6,538 nucleotides of DNA from Candidatus Omnitrophota bacterium (GTDB taxonomy: Bacteria > Hinthialibacterota > Hinthialibacteria > JAKQFZ01), in assembly GCA_029558215.1 (NCBI GenBank), contig JAKQFZ010000803.1, positions 1-6,538 of the forward strand, in the 5' to 3' direction. The notes below the pieces were generated by a model that was not told the origin of the DNA, did no database searches, and saw only the letters and a program-made list of their open reading frames with translations. Position numbers and translations under genes: made by a program. This document shows, in pieces, positions 1-6,129 of the stretch (the first letter of the stretch is position 1; the number at the start of each line of letters is the position of its first letter).

Positions 1-1680
1 TGCCTTGCGGGTGAAACATACCAGGTCGAGGGTCAAGGCTACGCTCCGATCGGTCGCATCCTCAAAAGCTCCGACCAAGAAGGCAAGGAGGATTTGGAGC
101 CAACCCCATCGAAGGCGTGGTCTCGACTCATGGCCGTCTGCCAGTACTGCAACGACGCGAACCTCTTTCAGGATCAAGGTGACTGGCAGGTGGCGGGCGA
201 CCCCACTGAGGGCGCGCTTCTGGTTCTTGCAAAAAAGGGGGACCGCCTTCTGAATGTGGAAGGAACGCGTGTCAAGGAGTTTCCGTTTGATTCCATACGA
301 AAGATGATGTCCTCGGTCTTCATGACCGACGAGGGCAAAGGTCTCTTTGTTCTGACAAAGGGGGCAACGGAGACACTTCTGGATCTGTGTACACACGAAG
401 CGGTTGGCGATGAGACCGTTGCGTTTGACCAAGACCGTCGCGAGAGAGTGGCAGCAGAAATGTTGGCCATGGCCGAACGGGGTCTTCGGGTTCTTGGTCT
501 GGCATACAAACAAGTGGCGGAAGTGCCGGATTCCATCCACAACGCAGAGAGCGATTTGGTGTTTCTCGGTCTTGTCGGTCTGGTGGATCCGGCCAACGAA
601 GCCATTCGAGGCGAGATTGACGCCTGTCATCGTGCTGGCATTCAGGTCAAGATGCTGACCGGTGATCACCGCACGACGGCTCAGGCGATTGGCTCATTTC
701 TTGGGCTGGCGACCGACGGCGAGGAGCACGTGGTCGAGGGCAAGGATTTCGAGACATACGAAGGAGACAATCTCGATAGCATGATCAATCAGGCAACCGT
801 CTTCTCTCGCGTAGCTCCGGAAACCAAACTCCGGATTGTCGAGGCGTTACAGAAGTCCGGCCATGTTGTCGCGATGACCGGCGATGGAGTCAACGATGGA
901 CCAGCATTGATGCGCTCGGACATCGGGATTGCCATGGGTAAGAGAGGGACGGAAGTCGCCAAACAGGCGGCCGACATGATTCTTCAGGACGACGATTTTT
1001 CATCCATCGTCGCGGCGGTTCGAGAAGGCCGGGTCATCTATTCCAATATCACCAAGTTCATCCACTACCTGTTTGCCTGCAATATCGGTGAGATTCTGAT
1101 CGTGTTTCTCGGCTCGCTGTTTTCGAGAGTCTTGCCCTTGTTTCCCCTGCAGATTCTCTGGGTGAACTTTGTGACCGATGTTTTTCCAGCCCTGGCATTG
1201 TCTCAGGAGAAGGCTGATGAGGATGTGATGGTTCAGCCGCCACGACCGCCAAAGGAAAAACTGCTCAACAAAGGGATGCTCATCACGGTCCTCTGGCAGG
1301 GACTGCTCCTGACGAGTTTGTGTCTCGGCGTTCTCTTCTGGGCTTTGGGTAGATCGGACAAACCTGCGAACTACGCCCAAACGATGACCTTCACTGCCAT
1401 GGTGATGATGCAATTGGGGCATCTGTTTCATTGCCGCAATCCGAAAAGAACCGTCTTTCGACAGAATCTGGCCTCGAACTGGTACATCCTTTTTGCCGTA
1501 ATCAGTTCGGTGCTGCTTCAGCTGATCGTTCTCTACACGCCGTTGTTCCAGGAGATCTTTCGCACGGTGCCTTTGCACGCTTCCGACTGGGAGATCATCT
1601 TCTCTTTGGTGGCAACTCGCGTGTTGGTCAATGAAGTGGTAAGACTTGTTAAGAAGCGCTTGAAGGTAAAAAACGCCTAG
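1..1680 (+). CDS. P-type cation-transporting ATPase, Ca2+ (P2A)-type, 5' partial
   Basis: An ATP-driven inner-membrane cation pump, most like the Ca2+ (SERCA/PMR1-like) group. The frame is open from base 1, so the N-terminus, transmembrane helices 1-4 and the phosphorylated D-K-T-G-T loop lie upstream; 559 residues remain of a family usually near 900. Visible in order: nucleotide-domain GDPTEGA (from 199), PFDSIRK, KGA (358-366), TGDHRTTA (from 658) and the hinge TGDGVNDGPAL (from about 877). Helices M5-M10 follow from about 1045. M5 carries N-I-G-E (1081-1092) and M6 carries N-F-V-T-D (1165-1179), matching the Asn/Glu and Asn-x-x-Thr-Asp ligands of SERCA. M8 has Gln (1411-1413) where SERCA has Glu908. 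The tail is basic (VKKRLKVKNA). It is followed by a 167-base gap with no clear terminator. The P-type identity is secure; Ca2+ as the substrate is inferred, and Na+ or another cation is possible. Confidence 0.95.
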   Translation, partial: CLAGETYQVEGQGYAPIGRILKSSDQEGKEDLEPTPSKAWSRLMAVCQYCNDANLFQDQGDWQVAGDPTEGALLVLAKKGDRLLNVEGTRVKEFPFDSIRKMMSSVFMTDEGKGLFVLTKGATETLLDLCTHEAVGDETVAFDQDRRERVAAEMLAMAERGLRVLGLAYKQVAEVPDSIHNAESDLVFLGLVGLVDPANEAIRGEIDACHRAGIQVKMLTGDHRTTAQAIGSFLGLATDGEEHVVEGKDFETYEGDNLDSMINQATVFSRVAPETKLRIVEALQKSGHVVAMTGDGVNDGPALMRSDIGIAMGKRGTEVAKQAADMILQDDDFSSIVAAVREGRVIYSNITKFIHYLFACNIGEILIVFLGSLFSRVLPLFPLQILWVNFVTDVFPALALSQEKADEDVMVQPPRPPKEKLLNKGMLITVLWQGLLLTSLCLGVLFWALGRSDKPANYAQTMTFTAMVMMQLGHLFHCRNPKRTVFRQNLASNWYILFAVISSVLLQLIVLYTPLFQEIFRTVPLHASDWEIIFSLVATRVLVNEVVRLVKKRLKVKNA

Positions 1681-1765
1681 ACGCCTGAGGGTATGCGGGT
1701 GAGCATGTCGGGCTGCAAATGGGGTGTAGAACACAACGCATCGATTGGCAGCGCAGAGTTTTCCC

Positions 1766-1795
1766 TTGACCCTCTTGCTCCCATCGGTGTACTTT
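1766..1795 (+). promoter_or_regulatory. Candidate sigma70-type promoter for the pilU-led operon
   Basis: TTGACC (1766-1771) fits a -35 box (5 of 6), followed after 18 bases by TACTTT (1790-1795), a weak -10 box (3 of 6) with TG just before it. A start near 1802 would give a leader of about 45 bases. Just downstream, 1801-1833 is strikingly AT-rich for this window and includes TATGAT (1802-1807) and GATAAT (1812-1817), each 5 of 6 to a -10 box but lacking a well-spaced -35 box. The rest of the gap (1681-1765) shows nothing recognisable. It is the only sizeable non-coding stretch before the operon, so a promoter is expected here; the exact boxes are uncertain. Confidence 0.35.
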
Positions 1796-1847
1796 GGACA
1801 CTATGATATATGATAATTGATTCACAGATAATAGGGGAACCTTCGCC

Positions 1848-2933
1848 ATGAACCTCAACGAAATGCTCGACGCCATGTTCTTCCAGAATGCCGCGGATCT
1901 TTATCTCTCTGCCGGTGCTCCTCCGACTCTGCGGGAGCGGCATCAACTTTCCCCGATCACCGACACGCCACTGGAACCCGAGGAAACGGAGGCCATTGCC
2001 TTTGAACTCATGGACGACGCACAACGCGCCGAGTTCACTCGAACAGGGGAGATGAACCTGGCATACACGGTGCTGGAGCGCGGACGGTATCGTGTGAACG
2101 CCTTTCGACAAAAGGGAGCGGTGAGTCTGGTTATCCGTCTAATCAAGTTCGATATTCCCAGTATTGAAGATCTGACACTCCCGCCGATTCTCAAAGAACT
2201 AATCATGAGACCCCGAGGGCTCGTCCTGGTGACGGGAGCGACCGGTAGCGGGAAATCCACAACACTGGCGTCCATGATTGACTACCGCAATCGAACCCTG
2301 GCCGGTCATATCATCACGCTTGAGGATCCTATTGAGTATGTGCACAATCACCAGAAGTGCGTTATCAACCAGCGTGAAATTGGCTTGGACACCATCTCCT
2401 ATGAAATCGGCATGAAGAATGTGCTGCGCCAAGCTCCTGACGTGATTCTGGTGGGTGAGATTCGAGACAGGGACAGCATGGAAGCCGTCATGAACTACTC
2501 TGAAACGGGTCACTTGGTGTTGTCCACACTGCACTCAATCAACGCCAACCAGACCTTGGAACGTATCATGCAGTTCTTCCCTTCGGATATCGAAGAGAAG
2601 GTCTTCCAGCAACTGTCCATGACGCTGGAAGCGGTCATCTCGCAACGCTTGGTACCCAGAAAGGACGGTTCCGGTGTTGTACCGGCGGTGGAGGTCATGA
2701 TTGCCTCGCCTCGCATTCGAGAATTGGTTCGAAAAGGTGAGATTCAGGATATGAAAAAGACCATCGAAGCCAGCCGTCAGGATGGGATGCAGACCTTTGA
2801 TCAATGTCTGTTCGATCTAATCAACAGTGGTGTGGTTACCAAGGAAGACGGTCTGCACGCCGCAGACAGTCCTGGCGACTTGAGTCTGAAACTTCAGGGG
2901 CTGACTTCCGGTACCGCCAATATCATGGCTTGA
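1848..2933 (+). CDS. pilU: Type IV pilus retraction ATPase, PilT/PilU family (PilU-like)
   Basis: A cytoplasmic hexameric ATPase of the GspE/PilT superfamily that acts at the base of type IV pili and drives or assists pilus retraction (twitching, surface sensing, DNA uptake). The 361 residues are a normal length. The N-terminal PAS-like half starts with the typical A-A-D-L-Y-L-S-A-G-A-P-P. Then come Walker A GATGSGKST (130-138), the Asp box TLEDPIEY (157-164), Walker B VILVGEIRD (199-207) and the His box TGHLVLSTLHS (220-230). PilU-type wording is strong: INQREIGLDT, NVLRQAPDVILVGE, TGHLVLSTLH and DGMQTFDQ (312-319), where PilT usually has REDPDIILVGEMRD and GHLVFGTLHT. The ATG is preceded by AGGGGA (1833-1838) with 9 bases of spacing. 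It is the first gene of the likely operon, 5 bases before the kinase. No pilT, pilB or pilin gene is in view. PilU in known systems works with PilT, so a partner elsewhere is expected. Confidence 0.93.
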   Translation: MNLNEMLDAMFFQNAADLYLSAGAPPTLRERHQLSPITDTPLEPEETEAIAFELMDDAQRAEFTRTGEMNLAYTVLERGRYRVNAFRQKGAVSLVIRLIKFDIPSIEDLTLPPILKELIMRPRGLVLVTGATGSGKSTTLASMIDYRNRTLAGHIITLEDPIEYVHNHQKCVINQREIGLDTISYEIGMKNVLRQAPDVILVGEIRDRDSMEAVMNYSETGHLVLSTLHSINANQTLERIMQFFPSDIEEKVFQQLSMTLEAVISQRLVPRKDGSGVVPAVEVMIASPRIRELVRKGEIQDMKKTIEASRQDGMQTFDQCLFDLINSGVVTKEDGLHAADSPGDLSLKLQGLTSGTANIMA

Positions 2934-2938
2934 GGACA

Positions 2939-4249
2939 ATGGCCAAATCGCAGAAAGTCAACACAGATCCCCCGGATCATCTGGACGGTTCTCCGACGCA
3001 TCAGTTTGTGGATGCCCAAGTGTCCAAGGACTATCTTCTTCGCGTTACGAAAACGTTCTTTCGAATAGACCAGATCCTTTCCACAATCACAGATCTCAAG
3101 GAACTGCTAAGCCTGATCATGGTTGAGAGCAAAAGTCTGGTCGCTGCTGAGTCAAGCAGTCTGATGCTCTATGACGCTCAGACGGATGAACTGTACTTTG
3201 AGGTCGCTCTTGGTCCCAAGGGAGATGAAGTCAAAGAGATCCGCCTGCGGTTGGATCAAGGCATCGCGGGATACGCTGCGCGCGAAGGGATCTCTGTCAA
3301 TGTGGCAGACGCCAGTGAAGATAAGCGATTTCTACAGGGAGTGGATCTCAAGACTGGCTATCAGACGCGATCTATTGTTGCCGTTCCGATGAAACGCAAG
3401 GGGAAACTCATCGGGATCATCGAAGTGCTGAACAAGAAGGACGGGGGCTCTTTCTCCGATGAGGACGTCAAGATCCTTGAGGTGCTTGCTCATCTGGCGG
3501 CCATTGCCATTGAGAATGCGCGGCTGTTCGAGGCGAATGTTCGCTCAGAACGCATGGCCGCTCTCGGAGAGGCAATCGCTGGGATGGCGCACTGCGTCAA
3601 GAATATCCTGACTGGGATGCAGGGGGGTTCCTCTCTGGTGGAAATGGCAATCACCAATCAAAAATATGAGATACTTCCCCAGGCGTGGGACATTCTCAAG
3701 CGAAGCAGTGCTCGGGTTTCAAGTCTCGTTCAGAACATGCTGACCTACTCCAAGGACCGGGTGCCGATCCGAAAGCCAACATGCATCAACCGGCTTGTGC
3801 AGGAAGTCTGCGCCAGTCAGACTATGAGAGCCCATGAAGAGCATATTGCTCTTGAGTTTGAGCCCTGTCATGAGGATCTTGTCGCCAACGTGGATTCTCA
3901 AGCGCTTGAGCGGTGCGTTCAGAATCTTGTCGTGAATGCCATAGACGCCATCAGGGAAGCTCTTGCTGAACGGGATTTGCAGGGTCATGTGCTTGTCAAA
4001 ACAAGACTCTCCGCGGACAGGACAGAGTTCTTCATTGAGGTGTCCGACAATGGCTGTGGAATACCCAAGGAAGCGCTCCCCAGAATCTGGCAGGCCTTCT
4101 ACAGTACAAAAGGCTCAAGTGGCACCGGGCTGGGGCTTTCTGTGACAGCCAAGATCGTTCAGGAACACGGTGGTCGCATTGACGTGAAATCGGAGTTGGA
4201 GAAAGGAACGACCTTTTCCATCATCCTGCCGGCAGAGTCTTTGGAATAG
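2939..4249 (+). CDS. Soluble GAF-domain sensor histidine kinase
   Basis: A two-component sensor kinase of 436 residues without any membrane segment, so it should sense a cytoplasmic signal. A GAF domain covers about 40-196 (from FFRIDQILSTITDL to AAIAIENARLFE). The dimerisation/phosphoacceptor region has the H-box GMAHCVKNIL with His218, followed by GMQGG. The HATPase_c domain shows the N box NLVVNAIDAI (329-338), G1 DNGCGIP (370-376), F box FYSTKG and G2 GTGLGLSV (395-402), so ATP binding looks intact. The C-terminus TTFSIILP is typical. There is no receiver or DNA-binding domain. ATG 2939 is chosen because it lies 5 bases after the pilU stop. TGAGGA (2931-2936) is the only ribosome binding site and is unusually close (2-3 bases), suggesting translational coupling. 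An in-frame ATG at 2804 lies deep inside pilU and would add arginine-rich out-of-frame sequence, so it is rejected. The likely partner is the receiver protein at 6130. Confidence 0.93.
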   Translation: MAKSQKVNTDPPDHLDGSPTHQFVDAQVSKDYLLRVTKTFFRIDQILSTITDLKELLSLIMVESKSLVAAESSSLMLYDAQTDELYFEVALGPKGDEVKEIRLRLDQGIAGYAAREGISVNVADASEDKRFLQGVDLKTGYQTRSIVAVPMKRKGKLIGIIEVLNKKDGGSFSDEDVKILEVLAHLAAIAIENARLFEANVRSERMAALGEAIAGMAHCVKNILTGMQGGSSLVEMAITNQKYEILPQAWDILKRSSARVSSLVQNMLTYSKDRVPIRKPTCINRLVQEVCASQTMRAHEEHIALEFEPCHEDLVANVDSQALERCVQNLVVNAIDAIREALAERDLQGHVLVKTRLSADRTEFFIEVSDNGCGIPKEALPRIWQAFYSTKGSSGTGLGLSVTAKIVQEHGGRIDVKSELEKGTTFSIILPAESLE

Positions 4250-4270
4250 AAAGCAGAATTTCTGGCGGGC

Positions 4271-4340
4271 AGCTCATTTGTTGAGCAAGCGTCCAAAGGA
4301 ATGGGCATTGCCCAGATGCGTGCAGGTGTTGACCTGCTCA
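4271..4340 (+). other. Cluster of small inverted repeats in the 105-base leader of the anchored-protein gene
   Basis: Three short hairpins follow each other between the kinase stop and the next ribosome binding site: GCTCA/TGAGC with a TTTGT loop (4272-4286), TGGGC/GCCCA with an ATT loop (4302-4314), and GCAGGT/ACCTGC with a GTTG loop (4322-4337). In addition TGAGCA (4282-4287) can pair with TGCTCA (4335-4340), which would break both the first and third hairpins. None is followed by a T run, so they are not a standard intrinsic terminator. They could tune translation or mRNA stability inside the operon, or be chance. Confidence 0.3.
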
Positions 4341-4348
4341 GAGAGGGA
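4341..4348 (+). promoter_or_regulatory. Ribosome binding site that fixes the start of the anchored-protein gene
   Basis: GAGAGGGA lies 6 bases before ATG 4355, which is ideal spacing. The alternative in-frame ATG at 4301 is preceded by CCAAAGGA running directly into it with no spacing, and would place 18 extra mixed-polarity residues before a classic short basic N-terminus plus membrane helix. The start at 4355 is therefore preferred. Confidence 0.7.
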
Positions 4349-4354
4349 TGGACT

Positions 4355-5101
4355 ATGACCAAGACAAAGGGTTGTCTCATCGGATGCGGGTCGGTCGCCG
4401 CCATCTTCTTCATCCTGGTTGGTTTCATTGGGTATCAGTTGGTGCAGAAGACTCGTCACTATGCTCAGGAGTGGTCTTCGCTGGCCAAGTCGTACAACGA
4501 GACCAATGAGGCCTTTGCTTTCGTCTCTTCTCCGGATGGTTTGCTCGATCCGGAGCGCTTCGGGCTGTTCTTGGAAGTGCGAAACACGTTGATCGCCCAG
4601 ACGGGAGATGAGTTCAGGATGTTTGAGGCTGTCTTCATGGCCAAGAACGAACAGAAGGATCAGTCTTTTGGAGAAGTCATCCAACTGGCGCGCCAGATCG
4701 CACAGTTGCCCATCAAGGTCGGGCACAAACACGTTGGCATCCTCAAAGAGAATCAAATGTCATTTGCCGAATACAAGTGGTGTACTGCAGGTATGCTGGC
4801 GACCATTCGAGAGGGTTCCAAGCAGGGGGAGTCGTTTTGTTGGAGTCTGTATGATCGGCTGAAGACCTCCGAGGAGAAAGTCGGTGAGATCAACAAGTCG
4901 GGAAGCGCCCCCGGTGGAGCAGCGTACCAGAGCGTTATCAGTTCTGGGAACTTCCCCAAAGCGGTTGAGAACGTTCCACTGCTGCTGTCACACCAAAGCG
5001 CAATCAGCGACACAAGCGAGTATCTTTGGCTTGACTGCCTTATCGTGGGATTTGCTCCCGAGAGAACCGCTGCGGGCATGCCAGACAACCGGGAGCCGTA
5101 A
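4355..5101 (+). CDS. Membrane-anchored protein of unknown function
   Basis: I do not recognise a named family. The 248-residue product starts with a short basic stretch (MTKTKG) and one hydrophobic helix at about 7-30, which should anchor it in the inner membrane with residues 31-248 in the periplasm. This resembles small hypothetical proteins that begin K-K-G-C-L-I-G-C-G. The outer part is mostly helical in character, with a proline/glycine-rich patch SGSAPGGAA (182-190). Two short stretches recall a pattern I have seen in uncharacterised bacterial proteins: SSPDGLLDPERFGLFLEVR (58-76) and MSFAEYKW (135-142). Cysteines are at 7, 11, 143, 162 and 228. The apparent lipobox LIGC (8-11) is too near the N-terminus to be a lipoprotein signal. 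The gene follows the kinase by 105 bases and overlaps the GalT-family gene by one base (TAATG), so it is probably co-transcribed and translationally coupled. A role in signal input to the kinase is conceivable but unsupported. Confidence 0.8.
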   Translation: MTKTKGCLIGCGSVAAIFFILVGFIGYQLVQKTRHYAQEWSSLAKSYNETNEAFAFVSSPDGLLDPERFGLFLEVRNTLIAQTGDEFRMFEAVFMAKNEQKDQSFGEVIQLARQIAQLPIKVGHKHVGILKENQMSFAEYKWCTAGMLATIREGSKQGESFCWSLYDRLKTSEEKVGEINKSGSAPGGAAYQSVISSGNFPKAVENVPLLLSHQSAISDTSEYLWLDCLIVGFAPERTAAGMPDNREP

Positions 5102-6111
5102 TGTCTGAGATACGTCGAGATCCGATAACCACACGATGGGTGGCAATAGCTCCTGAGATTATAGACGATTTGAGCTTCTTCCCGAGTCTGCGTGAAGATG
5201 ATTCCGCGTCATCCTGCCCTTTTTGCCCCGGAAATGAGGCTCTGACGCCTGCATCGTTGTGGACAGACAGGATGGAGGCTGAAAGACCGGACGAGTGGCA
5301 TGTAAGAGTTTTCCCAAATCGGACGCCTATCCTGCAGACGGAAGTCGCTGAGAACCCGCAGGGAAAGGGCGTCTTTGACTTCATGAACGGCTTGGGTGCC
5401 CATGAGGTCGTGGTTCATGGTCGGGAGCACACGTCACATCTCTCAGAGTTCACGCGCGGGCAGATCGCGGCGGGGCTCCGTGCCTATCGAGACCGGATGG
5501 CAGATTTATCTGGAGACCGACGCCTACATTATGTTATGGTTCACTATGATAGAGGAAGGCGCGCGGGTGCGGCGCTGGCGCATCCTTATTCGCAAATTGT
5601 CGCCACGCCCAAGGTGCCCGCTGCCGTGGAAGAGGAACTCAACGGAGCGCGCAGTTACTACCTGATCAAGGAGCGTTGCGTGTTCTGTGATGTGTTGACC
5701 GAGGAATTGAGAATGGGTACACGCATGGTAGTGGAGAATGAGTTCTATGCGGCCTTCTGCCCATTCGCCTCAAGGAGCCCCTATGAGGTTTGGCTGCTTC
5801 CCAAGATGCATCAGTCGGACTACACGTCCCAGACGGATACCCAGTTGGAGCATCTGGCAGAGACGGTTCAGTCCATTGCCACGAAGATTGACTCCGTACT
5901 GGGCGAACCTGCCCTGCATATGGCTTTGCACAGCAGTCCGAACCTGAAAGCCAAATCGGACAACTGGCGTAGCGTACCTCAGGATTTCCACTGGCATATG
6001 GAATTCATCCCCCGAGTGCTGGAACGTGCTGCCTTCGAATGGGGAATTGGATTTCACATCAACCCAGTAGCGCCCGAGAAAGCGGCGCAGGCGCTACGAA
6101 CACCGCACTAG
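5101..6111 (+). CDS. galT: GalT-family (HIT superfamily) nucleotidylyltransferase homologue with H-P-Y-S-Q in place of H-P-H-x-Q
   Basis: A homologue of galactose-1-phosphate uridylyltransferase, the Leloir enzyme that exchanges UMP between UDP-glucose and galactose-1-phosphate through a UMP-histidine intermediate; it is cytoplasmic. At 336 residues it is full length. Seen in order: N-terminal RRDPITTRWVAIAP; CPFCPGNE with the metal-type C39/C42; VFPNRTP; GAHEVVVHGREH with H110 where the third zinc ligand lies; H161-P-Y163-S-Q165; a second CVFC pair (193-196); and the C-terminal H297-W-H299-MEFIPR and GFHINPVAPE. In E. coli GalT the motif is H164-P-H166-G-Q168 and H166 is the nucleophile; here that position is Tyr (TAT, 5587-5589). 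The everyday uridylyltransferase reaction is therefore doubtful and the symbol denotes family only. ADP-glucose phosphorylase-like or non-catalytic roles are alternatives. GGGAG (5091-5095) is a good ribosome binding site, and the ATG overlaps the previous stop by one base. No galK or galE is nearby. Confidence 0.88.
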   Translation: MSEIRRDPITTRWVAIAPEIIDDLSFFPSLREDDSASSCPFCPGNEALTPASLWTDRMEAERPDEWHVRVFPNRTPILQTEVAENPQGKGVFDFMNGLGAHEVVVHGREHTSHLSEFTRGQIAAGLRAYRDRMADLSGDRRLHYVMVHYDRGRRAGAALAHPYSQIVATPKVPAAVEEELNGARSYYLIKERCVFCDVLTEELRMGTRMVVENEFYAAFCPFASRSPYEVWLLPKMHQSDYTSQTDTQLEHLAETVQSIATKIDSVLGEPALHMALHSSPNLKAKSDNWRSVPQDFHWHMEFIPRVLERAAFEWGIGFHINPVAPEKAAQALRTPH

Positions 6112-6129
6112 CGGGAAGGACTGACACGC

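Noticed and set aside
1000..1734. Long open frame of 244 codons on the - strand
   Set aside because: It lies opposite the well-supported P-type ATPase. Its product is rich in His, Gln and Arg without domain motifs, as expected for an antisense shadow.
1746..1762. TTGGCA-like sequence as a sigma54 promoter
   Set aside because: There is no GC dinucleotide at the required 10-base distance from the GG, so the -24/-12 pattern fails.
1677..2111. - strand open frame spanning the intergenic gap and the start of pilU
   Set aside because: The product has no recognisable motif, and most of it is antisense to pilU. The gap part has promoter-like rather than coding character.
2804..2938. Upstream ATG giving the kinase 45 more residues
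   Set aside because: The extension overlaps pilU out of frame and encodes an arginine/serine-rich string with no kinase similarity. ATG 2939 right after the pilU stop fits better.
4302..4314. TGGGC-ATT-GCCCA palindrome as a terminator after the kinase
   Set aside because: The stem is short and no T run follows.
4301..4354. Upstream ATG for the anchored-protein gene
   Set aside because: It has no properly spaced ribosome binding site, overlaps the inverted repeats, and would put 18 residues before a canonical basic N-terminus plus helix.
4376..4387. Lipobox-like L-I-G-C at residues 8-11 of the anchored protein
   Set aside because: The hydrophobic stretch comes after, not before, the cysteine, so it cannot serve as a lipoprotein signal. 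A plain membrane anchor is more likely.
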